Shown piece after piece: positions 1 to 10,362 of a DNA stretch of 64,000 bases. This DNA is from Mugil cephalus (Eukaryota; Chordata; Actinopteri; Mugiliformes; Mugilidae). The notes beneath the pieces are model-generated. The model ran no database searches. It was not told where the DNA came from and saw only the letters and a list, made by a program, of their open reading frames with translations. The position numbers and the translations under genes are program-made. Positions within the stretch are counted from its first letter, which is position 1. Each line of letters opens with the position of its first letter. The stretch covers positions 22,507,974-22,571,973 of the forward strand of contig NC_061786.1 of assembly GCF_022458985.1 (NCBI RefSeq), written 5' to 3'.

Positions 1-1650
1 AAAATAGACGAGCAGTGACAGACTGACTGGAACTAAACATAGAAAACTTTTACCAAAGACGTGATTATAGAAAGAAGTTCTGTCATAAAACATTAGAATA
101 TACATACATATATATATATATATATGCACCAATATTATTCCAAACTTCTCATTATTCCTTCCTGCTTTATTTTTGTCCACAAACTATTAAAAACACATTA
201 GCGAGCTGCACACGTCCTGCACATACTCTAAATGTGGATTCATATATTACTGTAAAACCAACCATTTCCTCCCATTTAAGGAGCTTTTCTTTCAAACTCT
301 CCAGCTGTTTCATGGAACGACCGAGTCCAACAAAACTATTTGCTTTTAACTATTTTTAAGGATTTATCTCTGAAAACCACAGGATGGAGAGTGCACATTC
401 ACACGAGGGAAAAGATTTATCGCATTTTGTTCGGATCAACACAAACACTGACTTTTAGCGGCGCACGTCGATGCACAGATGCCAGAAGCCGCACACGAGG
501 AGTGAAGTTGTGAATTTATGCTCGCTCACGCTGAGCGGCGCGAAGTCCTGGCTCCTGGCAGGTTCCTCTGATCCTTTATGAGCTTCCTCCTATTTTTAGC
601 CACCTCATTAAACGGCCGCTAATGATTCTTAGCCGTGTAAATGGTCTGATAGGCTAATTATTGGAGGAGAAAAACCTATTTCCATCCCACGCGCAGGCCT
701 CTCTGACTGCTGCTCCGTTAAAAAGTCGTGCGATTAATGTGAGGTTTGTTTTTTCTAAAACTGTGCATCCAGCAGATCAGAAACTTTGATCCCTGCAAAT
801 ACTTTCTGTTGTTCTTCATTTTATTTTGCATGCATTTGTTTTTGTTTTAGACAGTTGATCAGGAATCTGATTCTGCTCCGACAAAGATGCAACACACTGC
901 TTACAAGAATAATACAATTATTGTGTATTACAACTAAATTTCAGTGAAATGAAATGAATTACTGTGAAATGTGCCAGCAACAATAAGTCCGGGCGTTTTA
1001 CAGGATGATGTCTTGTAGCAGGAAGGACGTCCTGTCGCGTTCTTTGAGACAATGACGTTGTCTTTGAGCTTTTTAGAGAAGATGAACTGTTGTGTTTCTA
1101 TTATGAGGTGGAGAGGAGGGTGGAACGTCTCGCTTGTTCCTCCAAAAATAGTGGTGATTTATCAGACTTCTGAGCGTGTCCTGATGGTTTTAATGCTATT
1201 TACTTCTCCCGTTGGCGGTCATAATGTTATGGCTGCTCCATTTTAGAACTAACCATTTACATTCAGAGGTTTTTTTGTTTTTTTTTATCTCTGTATTGGT
1301 TGAAACATGCACCATTATGAAGGTTATGAGTGTTGATCAGACTGGACCATGAATGCGTTTGGTTTCAGTCCAAGTTGTAGATGTTGAGATGTTTCCACTG
1401 GCTGCAAGCGTCACAAGACTAACAAGTCAAAAGTCAGTGTTGGCTGCATAAAAACAACAACAACACATGAATTAAAGATTAAATTAAAAGGTCAGAACCT
1501 AGAAACCAGTCGAGGATGCACCATTAAAACGGTTCAGGTGAGGACAGCGTCATGGCAACGGCAGGTCCCAGCTCAGTGAGTAGCCAGAGGACATGTCCAG
1601 ACATGTGGAGTGACCACTCTGCAGATCTGAGGGACCGGAGGAATGTTTGA

Positions 1651-1653
<3 letters not shown>
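1..1653. other. Non-coding stretch, no gene seen
   Basis: This is AT-rich sequence with no convincing reading frame. A short TA microsatellite lies near 102-125. The part around 580-720 is balanced in composition and free of simple repeats and could be a conserved non-coding element, but that needs an alignment. The short open frames here lack splice context and coding character. Confidence 0.5.
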
Positions 1654-1707
<54 letters not shown>

Positions 1708-1708
1708 T

Positions 1709-1742
<34 letters not shown>
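1654..1742. repeat. GT microsatellite followed by a G homopolymer
   Basis: A (GT)n tract interrupted once by an A (1654-1707) runs into about 32 consecutive G residues (1711-1742). The same GT-then-G arrangement recurs at 56.26-56.30 kb. The G run could form quadruplex structures and its length is prone to sequencing error. Confidence 0.95.
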
Positions 1743-1744
<2 letters not shown>

Positions 1745-2400
1745 AGACGCTGCAGAGGTTCAGGTAACCGTCCGCGTGTTGTCACGTGTCTTCGCAGAGG
1801 GGGACGACTCAGACACGGGGGTTAAGTTACAGCGTCTTAAATCACGTTCTGTGTTTACACGAAAGCTTCACTCGTCCTCTCGGATGAACACATCCACAGC
1901 AGCTCAGTGCTGACAGACGGGAAATGACAAATTACCGTAGCGTAAGCTGAAAATGATCAGATTTTGAGGAAAATTATCGTACATACTCGGTTTGACGTCG
2001 CACAGGACCATCTGCTACAGTAAAACATCACCACAGACCTTATAGTAGAGCTCATACTGCAGCTTTACCTTTAAATGAATAATAACCATGTACTGAAGGG
2101 TTCAAATTATGAGATTTGTGGAATTATTGATCGTACAGAGGGTGATATTATCGTACAAATACCATAATTATTGTACGTCTGACAGCGATATTCCAGCCTC
2201 CTGTGGCCTGATCTCACTCCGTCTGCTGTACATGATCAGAATAAAGAAGCCATCGCCTTTAAGGAGCAAATAAAACAAACACGGGACTGGATTCAACAGA
2301 TTTAGAGACGTATCCATTCATTTCTGAGTGTCTCTGCTGTGATTAAATACCTGAACTATGTCTGTGCTGAGCAATTAGTCTGATTACAGGTAAATACAGG

Positions 2401-3358
2401 GCTGGTATCGCCGATACCGATACTTTTTACTTGAAATGTCATGATCATTGAATAACTCTTTTTGCCTTTAGTTCATTAATTGTGAGTGTAATGAAACACA
2501 TGATAAATATTTCAGATAAATAACCAGTTTTTATGAACCAATTACCATGTAAATAAAGTTTTAACTGTATACAAATTAAATAATCCTCCTTTTATTACAC
2601 ATAATTGTTTCTGGGAAAAAGGTCATAAGTGCAAAATTAGAAAAAGGGACAATGTAACAAAAATATAAATATAACAACGTCAACAACACAACAACAATGA
2701 AAAATAAAGTCAGTAACAAACTCAGTCGAGCAACAGTGTAATAATAAATATAGAAACTGCTCAGAGAGGAACATGTTGGTTCATTCACCAAATACGTGAG
2801 TCTGCATCCTGTGTAACTGTCTTCTCTTTCAAATACCTGCACATTTCAACAACATATTTATATCCCTCATCCCTAGAATCGATTCTCAAATCAAACTATC
2901 GATACTTTCTGTTCTTCAGTCGTTGGAGGTGATGTAGGAGACACAGTGGAAAGTAACTAAATTAAACCTTAAACCTTAGGAAACAGCTCAGGTTAAACAT
3001 GATTGTGTCTCTGTTTGGTGTTTGTGTTGTTGTATTAGTTTGGCTACATAGTAAATGAGGCCACTGCCTCATTATACTTCAGAGTTTAAGATAAATAAAT
3101 AAATTAAATCTCTTTTACTCTTTATGAAGCTATGATTTTAAATACACTCCTTTTTTTTTTTAGGGCGTATTTACACAAAGTATCTGTATCGAATTTTCCC
3201 CGGTGAAACTCATTGGTATCGAACATCACTACAGGAGAAGCTGCGTTCACATGAACTCTGTGAGGATTTAAATTTATGTTACGTGTAGAAGAGAAACTGT
3301 GACACAAGTATCGCACTAGTATCGATCCAGTACCGATACTGGTGCTGATACTTGGGTC
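2401..3358. mobile_element. Possible non-autonomous DNA transposon remnant with GTATCG-type ends
   Basis: Both ends are rich in GTATCG/CGATAC words: 2405-2432 at the left, and 3295-3358 at the right where the words are partly inverted. Between them is about 900 bp of AT-rich sequence without a transposase frame. Terminal arrays of this word type occur in teleost DNA transposon families, but I cannot name the family. No target-site duplication was established. Confidence 0.3.
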
Positions 3359-4015
3359 GATGGCTCGGTTCAGACCTGGGCTCCTGGTCAGCAGCTCGTC
3401 CCGTCTGCACCTGCTGACTGAGCTTCCCTCCGTGACGCCACCGCTCTCCGCTAATCACAACCTCTGGCGAACGAGTGTAAACAGCCTCTAAGCTGCTGCT
3501 GCTCCAGGCTGCACTTAAGAGATCGAGCCTGGACGTAGATTTGCCCCCGTGTTGATTGTACAGTAATTTCAGGAGATCAGCTCATCACAGTGTCGCCAGG
3601 CTGAGGTCTGTAGCGCCCCCGGGTGGACATGTTTTTATTCTCATCTCTGAGTGCGATTCCACCAAACGTTTTTGTGTGGAAGATGTTGAGGTCTCAGGTG
3701 GAGGTCAGAGGTCATGGGGGGGAGGGGGAGGGGGTCTCACCTCATCTGCTGATTTATAAGGTGTGAACCTGGAAGGAAACACTGAAGCATGAAGCTCAGA
3801 GGGAGACACAGGCTCAGGCATTAATTAAAATGTGTCTCCACACGTGTCCTCAGCCAGAACTGGAGATCTGATCTTAGTCTGTGTGTAAATCAGCTGCAGC
3901 GCCACCATGTGGTCAGTAAGATAATGTATCAGCTGCTGCCTCTGATGGATCTCTACCTACCACTGGACCAGAACCAGGGACACATGGATGGAGACTTGGA
4001 TTTAGGAACCAGATG
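3359..4015. other. Non-coding stretch, no gene seen
   Basis: Mixed-composition sequence with a short G-rich stretch near 3715-3735. No reading frame here shows coding character or splice signals. Confidence 0.4.
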
Positions 4016-4786
4016 GAAAGGAAGGAAGGAAGGAAGGAAGGAAGGAAGGAAGCAAATAAGGAAGGAAACAAACAAACAAGAAAATGGGGAAGGAAGCAAG
4101 GAAACAGAAGGAAACAAGGAAGGAAACAAGGAATTAAACACACAAGAAAGGAAGGAAGGAAATAAGGACATATGGAAAGAAACAAGTAAACATGGAAGGA
4201 AACAAGGAAGTAAACAAACATGAAGGAAATGAGGAAATAAGGATATATGGAAAGAAACAAACAAGGATACAAGGAAGGAAACAAGGAAATAAGGAAACGG
4301 GGTAGGAAACAAGGACATATGGAAGGAAACAAACAAGGGAACAAGGAAGGAAACAGAAATAAGGAAGGAAACAAGAAAACAAAAAAACATGTAAGGAAAC
4401 AAGGAAGGGAACAAACATAGAAGGAAACAAGGAAATGAGGAAACAAAGAAGTAAACAAACAAACAAGGAAAGAAGGAAATAAGGGCATAAGGAAAGAAAC
4501 AAACAATGAAACAAGGAAGGAAACAAGGAAATAAGGAAGGAAACAAACAAGGGCACAAGGAAGCAAATAAGGAAGGAAACAAACAAACAAGGAAATGGGG
4601 AAATAAGGAGGAAAGAAAAAAGGAAACAATAACATATGGAAGGAAACAAACAAGGGAACAAGGAAGGAAACAGAAATAGGGAAGGAAACAAGGAAACATA
4701 GAAGGAAACAATGAAGGAAATAAGGAAGGAAGGAAGTCAACAAACAAGGAAATAAGAAAGGAAACATGGAAGGAAACAAGGAAACA
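4016..4786 (+). repeat. 770-bp purine-rich minisatellite (GGAAACAA / GGAAGGAA type)
   Basis: The + strand consists of imperfect repeats of AAGG, GGAAACAA, ACAAACAAGG and GGAAATAAGG words with almost no pyrimidine runs. It begins as a pure AAGG tetranucleotide array at about 4016-4050 and then becomes a degenerate higher-order repeat. The long minus-strand frames across it, rich in Phe, Pro, Leu and Ser, result from the repeat and are not genes. Confidence 0.95.
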
Positions 4787-4923
4787 GCTCCTTGCTTCGT
4801 GTCATGTTGTGTCTTTTTTTTTTACTTTACATTCAGGCTGATAATCATGTGGGACGATCACGTACTCGGTGTAATTATCAGCTGTTGGCTGTTGTTCCTG
4901 CATGAGAGTGTTAGAAAATTTTA

Positions 4924-5074
4924 AACATGGTTAGAACATGTGTTAGAACATGTAAACATGGTTAGAACATGTGTTAGAACATGTAAACATGGTTAGAACA
5001 TGTGTTAGAACATGTGTTAGAACATGTAAACATGGTTAGAACATGTGTTAGAACATGTAAACATGGTTAGAACA
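4924..5074 (+). repeat. 31-bp minisatellite
   Basis: A 31-bp unit starting AACATGGTTAG and containing AACATGTGTTAGAACATGT is repeated about four to five times. One unit is extended by an extra GTTAGAACAT segment. Each unit carries the self-complementary word ACATGT. Confidence 0.95.
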
Positions 5075-5354
5075 GCTGTGACATGAGAACTGAACCGAAC
5101 CAGGAGAACGTCGTTATCACCTCTAACCTCTAACCAACACTTGTTTTCTCCTCGTTAAGACGACGTTTCTGTTGATACCTGGAACAACATTTGAACCATA
5201 AGGTTCTCATCTTTCAACATCTTTCAACATGCAGTAGTATTTTTGAAAAAAAAAAAACAATATTTCTATTATAATAAAGTCACCAATGTGTGACAAAATA
5301 TAAAACAGGTTATTTTAATAACTGAACATGAGCAAAACCAGAATTGCGAACAAT
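5075..5354. other. Non-coding spacer
   Basis: Unique-looking AT-rich sequence with a short A homopolymer near 5248-5260 and no coding signal. Confidence 0.4.
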
Positions 5355-5655
5355 GAACGAGTACTAGCTAATTAGCCACGTTGTAGCTTGTTGCTATTGA
5401 TAACATTAGTTAAATCTGTGGCTCATATCAAACTACAAATGTTAATAAGGATAAACAATAAGTTCTAACCGTAGAATTTGATGAGTTTTTGTTCCTCGTC
5501 CACCGTAGAATGAATCCGATGAAACGCTCATGTTTTTACCAACTGCTGTATCGACTCTTTGCTGCCACTAGATGGCGAACTAAAGCGTCCACTTACGAGG
5601 ACAACGGGTTCAAATGAAGTAGAATAAGCTGCAATAAAACAAAAAACTTAACTGA
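5355..5655 (+). repeat. Dispersed repeat, copy 1 (partner at 13.98-14.27 kb)
   Basis: This block aligns by eye along its length with 13981-14273 in the same orientation. Shared landmarks are an ACGAGTACT start, TCATATCAAACTA, AGAATTTGATGAG, a GACTCTTT-CTGCCACTAGA stretch and a GAATAAGCTGCAATAAAAC end. Divergence is roughly a fifth of positions. It has no open frame and is probably an old transposable element; family unknown. Confidence 0.7.
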
Positions 5656-8600
5656 GATTTTATTGCTTCAATGGCCACATATTATAATAAAATACAGGAA
5701 ACGTTTCTCCACAGCGGTTTATTACGAATGTGTCATTTTAAACTTATTTCATCATCATCCCCCGGTGACTCTGTTTGATCCATCGGCCCGACCTCAACTG
5801 ACCTCACCCGGCCTTACCCGACCTCACCCCTGTGATTGAAAATGTGTGCGTGCTCTTTGAACTTCGCCTCCTCCTCCTCCCTCCTCCTCCTCCCTCCTCC
5901 CCCTTCCTCCTCCTCGGCCTCCGGAGGAGTCGGGTTTGTTTAGCTGCTGATCAAGTGCTCTTAAATGGAGATGTCTGCTACAATGTGTGTGTCTTCAGAG
6001 AGGGAGGGGAGAACAGTGACAGCCCTGGGGCTGATGAATGACCCCCCATCCCTCCCCCCATCCCTCCCTCACCCATTTGCAGCTGATCACCTGTTATTTG
6101 GGGGAGGGGGGGTCAGTTTGTAGGTCTTACTTATTGATTTTCTCCTGGAGAGTTTAAAAGTTGCCCCCCTTCATGATCCCCTACGCTGCCCCCAAGTGGC
6201 CACATGCTGCATGACGCATGATGACCAAACCCTGGTCCGAGGTAGCAAACATGGCGCCCATGATTCGATATGGACGGATTCCCTCTAATATACGGCTCTG
6301 ATTGGCCCCACTTTAGAGAAGCTGTCATGAAGTCCACTTTTTATACAGTCTACATGTGGAGTTGAATAACTCTAACTATGGACATCACCGTGAGTAGGTC
6401 GACTGTTTGCAGGATTATTTTACTGCCGTCGCCTGTCCCAGTGTTGCCGACTGTCCCAGTTGTGTTTTTTTTTTTGCAGCTTTTTGAAGGAGTTGTTTGT
6501 AAGTCACACAGGAAGATCATCATTAAGTGTGTAGATCACAGGGGTAAACGCATGCGACTCGTGTTTTAAGTCGGATTTTCCCTCTAAGCCTCAAACAGCT
6601 GTAACTCTGTGATCCCGGGGCGCTTTGTTTTGCCTTCATCCTTCACGACTTCCAGAAGAAAAAAGGGAAGCGTTTCAGCCGCAGGTTCAGCCTCTTTGTT
6701 GTTCAGGGGTGGGTGTGGGTGTGGGGGGGGGGTGATTCTCCAGATATCAAATCTTGTTCGAGGCGGGGAGGATAATGCTGACACACAATACGCGCATATC
6801 GACGCAGCCCTCCATTGTCCGGCGGCGGTAAGGCGATTCTGCTCGCCGTCACTGGCAACAAAAGCCACCAGAGCCGCCTTTGTGCGGCCAACAAGTGTCG
6901 TTATTCAGGCCGACAAACGCATCTGTCGGCTGAGACAGAGGTGGCCCAGGGAAGCCTCCGCAGGTTGAATGAAGCCGGAGCCCGAAGAGGCCAGAAGAGC
7001 CTGGTTTCCTGGCAGCAGACGTGGGTGTTGTCACGAGAATAAGGAGTGTTCAGCGTTTTTCACCCTCGCATTCTTCTCCGCTGTTGCTCGTACTGTTGGC
7101 AAACCAGAAACCTAATCTAATTAGACTTTGGTAAGGGTTTCGAAAAACTCTGGAGGGCTGTAACGGAGTAAATGTTGCTGTAACAAACTGCGCTTCATGT
7201 AAATTTCTCAATAAGGTACATTAGATTAGAACAGCTTCTCTTGGAAAACTGGGACACTGCCCCGAAGTCTTGGGACCTGCAGCACGATGTGAGTTGCGCG
7301 ACCTTTGCTTCATCGAGCTCTTGGAGGTCTGGGGAGAAACGAAACGTGTGGGCCGGACCCTGGGGTTGTTGTTGGACCCACTCCTTGCTGGGGCGTTCCA
7401 AACCCTAACCTAAAAAGCATAAACCTGTTTCAAAATACATCACCCAGAATCGTTGAGGGTTGTGTTGAGTCCACAAAAATGTCCCGGTAGTGGAGCTATG
7501 AAGGAAGCATTGTGAGAGGGTCAAGTGTTTAGTTTTGGAAAAGAACCAACCTTTTTTTTTTTGTTGCTCTATTGCTAATTCCTCTGGGTTGCAGGAGGTC
7601 TTGAGCAGTACCACAACGCTCCTCCTTAGCAGTGACGCAAACAGTGAAAGCGGCAAAAGAGAAACAAAACTGTAAATCTGCAGACTGGACATCTGAACCT
7701 CACCATAAAACCTAACGACGCAGAGAAGAGCTGCAGGTCGTATACACTCAGTTATTCTGATCAGAGTCTGACTTTACTGTTTTCAATAAAACGATCTAAT
7801 CAGATTTACGTGCTAAACATCTAACCTGGAAGATGTTCTGGAGTCTGATTCTGCAGGTAGGGGGCGGGGCTTCATGTGTTGATGGACAGTAGACATGCAC
7901 ATGATCCGTCTCTGATTGGTTGGAGAATTCCCCTGTTGATGCACATGTGTCTTTTCTCTGCATCAGCTGAAACCACAGTCTGTATAAAGATGGAGGAAGA
8001 ACAAAGCAAGTAGAGCTCCCCCTGGTGACTGGCTGCAGTATAGGTCATTAGCTCCACCCCCTCCATGTTAGTGGGTGGGACTTTGGCCAAAATAAAACAC
8101 AATACACGTTGGCCAATGCAAAGAAATATATAAGCATCAAACACGACTAAACTTTATTAACAAATCAGTTCTGCTCTTGAACGTCGTACCAGAAGAAGGA
8201 GAAGGTTTTCCTCCTCCATCTTCCTACTGTCCAGAGTCTCTACATGGATTCCAGTTTGGTTCGTCTTTTTAAAGTACCAAAAACTCATACTTTAGTATCA
8301 GTGTAGTATTTCCCAGGTCCACATAAAGAACTTATTTCTGGCCACATGTCATTGTTTGTGGATCGTTTGTTATTTGGTAGTTTATATGGATCATTGATGA
8401 GCCCAACTGTCCTTAATTTGATCTGATAATGCACATTTTTCCAGGTCTCTCTGTATTTACTGATTCATTTCACCATGTGTCTGCGACTCAGGGGGCGTGG
8501 CCTTGGCAGGAAGTGACATCAGTGCGACTGATTTATTAAGTCTCCATGGAAACATTAACGCTTGAATCAGATCAGAGTGATTGATGAGGTGGTTTCAGTC

Positions 8601-9051
8601 TGAGCTGACAGAAATAATCAGTGATTTAAAGCTGCTGATGTGAAGCGTCGCTTTGTTTCGTGAATCGTCGGAGCAGCTTTTCTGTGTGAACATGATCCGA
8701 TGTTTCCTGGAAAACCTGAACATGAAGGAGAGAAAACGACACCAACAAGCACCGGAAATCCCTCCGTCACCAGCAGGAGGGGTGACGATGGCTGTCATCC
8801 TTCACTTCTCCATCACACTCCTCTCACCTCCTCCATTCTTCTTTTATATCACCACCATCCACTCCTCCTCCACACTCATCACTTCTGTTTCTTTTTCTCA
8901 CATTTTTTTTGCATTCCTCCTCTTTTCTATTCTTCTCTGTGAAAGTCAGATTTCAGACTTACTTACTTCTACTTGCCCTCATTCTTATCGCCTCCATCTC
9001 CCTCTCTTTCACCTCTTTACTCACATGTCACCTCCTCATTTCCACCATTAT
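5656..9051. other. Non-coding stretch with low-complexity and dispersed-repeat patches
   Basis: There are CCT-rich tracts near 5865-5925 and a G run near 6722-6731. Bases 6150-6345 (ending with a TTTTTATACAGTCTA word) and 7975-8100 (a GAGCTCCCCCTGGTGACTGG segment) resemble sequences often dispersed in percomorph genomes. That is recognition by memory, not a search. Several open frames of 60-120 codons overlap one another on both strands in GC-rich sequence near 6.6-7.0 kb. None has splice context or recognisable protein similarity. Confidence 0.35.
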
Positions 9052-9110
9052 CTCTCCTCCTCCTTCTCCTCCTCCTCCTCCTCCTTCTCCTCCTCCTCCT
9101 CCTCCTCCTC
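9052..9110 (+). repeat. CTC/TCC trinucleotide repeat
   Basis: A (TCC)n tract interrupted by TTC units. It lies inside an S/P-rich open frame that I reject as coding. Confidence 0.9.
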
Positions 9111-10046
9111 GTGGCCGGTGGCTGAGCCCTGATTGACGGTGGGAAGAAAAGAGAGAGTGTTTTATATTTATCTTGATCCCTCGCTCGCCTCCTCTGACGG
9201 GACGTGTAATTATCGCCTCAGAGAGACGAGCTTTTATGGGAGGAAATGACTTCTACCGAGTTGGAGGTGACGGAGAGGAACATGTGTGTGTTTGTGTTCG
9301 GGCATAATGTGTAATCATGTGTTGGGGTTTGTGTAAACAGATTTCTCACACTGACAGTCTCCATTTCCTGCAGCCACAACAAAGACCGACTGAGCAGAGG
9401 CGCAGCTAGTGAACGAAGGGCCCCGGGCCAGTGGGGGGGCCAGACTGGGGGGGGGGGCCCCGAGGCGGAGACGTATATTAGAGAGAGTCTGTACAACTCA
9501 AATCATGGCGCCATGTTTGCTACATCAGAGGTTAAATTCTACAGTGTAACTCTACATTTGAATGTCTTATTTCTCCATTTACGGGCCTATAAATGTTATT
9601 ACAACATCTGTCAATATGTAAAAGGCTTTTACACTTAAATATCCCAGCGTCTACTTCCTTTAAATATCTTATATGAGCTGTAAAATACTTTGTAGCCCAA
9701 TCACCTCATCAGTCATGGAGCTGTGTTTACCTTCTCCTCAGTCTCCGTGTTCATTCATCACCGTTAAAAGGTTCAAATTACTCAGAAAAATTAGAAAAAC
9801 TATTAAACTAGTCTCACTGTTATTTAGTATTATCATTATTGCATTAGCATGCTAGCTATAATAACTTAGTAGTAACTGAGGTAAAGTTAGTTAAGTTAGT
9901 CATAGTATATATGACGCTAGCTGCTATTTTTCTGAGCCTCTAGTCTAGATAACTAGCTAGCATAAGGTTAGCATAAGGCTAGGCTAACTTCAAACTTCAT
10001 TCATTTGTAAAGCAGAGATCAAGGTTCACATTAATGATGGTGTGAC
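9111..10046. other. Non-coding stretch
   Basis: Contains G/C homopolymer patches near 9433-9460 and short GCTAGCTA-type words near 9840-9980 (GCATTAGCATGCTAGC and similar), which occur repeatedly elsewhere in the window (for example 11750-11780). No gene seen. Confidence 0.35.
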
Positions 10047-10052
10047 TTTATT
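10047..10052 (-). terminator. Candidate polyadenylation signal for the minus-strand exon
   Basis: TTTATT on the + strand reads AATAAA on the minus strand, about 95 bases beyond the stop codon of the candidate terminal exon at 10148-10362. The placement is what a short 3' UTR would show. Confidence 0.35.
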
Positions 10053-10147
10053 TTTCTATATAAAATCTTAACAAACGTCAAAGAGAGACATTAACATTTA
10101 CCTCATCACATGATAGAGAGAAACCAGCTGACATCCAGTTCTTCCTT

Positions 10148-10362
10148 TTAATCTTCTGCTCCATAACTTTCTCTGTTTTTCTTCACTGGGGAAACGGTGG
10201 AGTTTGTCCCAACTAATTTTCCCCGACGTTTAGTTTTTCCAGGGACCTTTTGTGATTTGTAATAATCACGGAACACGTCTGTGATCTTAATCCCGTGCCC
10301 AGTCACGTCCGACATCTGGTCATCAGCAGCGCAGACGTCTCCGATGTGTTGCATCTTGTCCT
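10148..10362 (-). CDS. Candidate terminal coding exon, gene not identified
   Basis: A minus-strand frame of about 70 codons ends in TAA at 10150-10148. It starts just after a plausible splice acceptor (a T-rich tract ending TATAG at about 10363). Third positions in the first half are G/C-rich and the peptide is of ordinary composition: an acidic start with a GHGIKITDVF segment, then a basic K/R-rich tail. An AATAAA follows about 95 bases after the stop. These signs together suggest a real last exon or a processed remnant. I do not recognise the protein and could not find convincing upstream exons on the minus strand within the next 8 kb, so it could also be an isolated pseudo-exon or part of a transposable element. 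Confidence 0.3.

Noticed and set aside
1524-1913. His/Thr, Val/Cys and poly-Pro/Gly frames
   Set aside because: Translations of the GT repeat and G homopolymer.
3913-4779. Minus-strand open frames of 185-288 codons rich in Phe, Pro, Leu and Ser
   Set aside because: They overlap in different frames across the purine-rich minisatellite; a stop-free pyrimidine repeat explains them.
8653-9136. Ser/Pro/His-rich frames of 75-159 codons
   Set aside because: CT-rich low complexity with overlapping frames on one strand and no splice context or domain.
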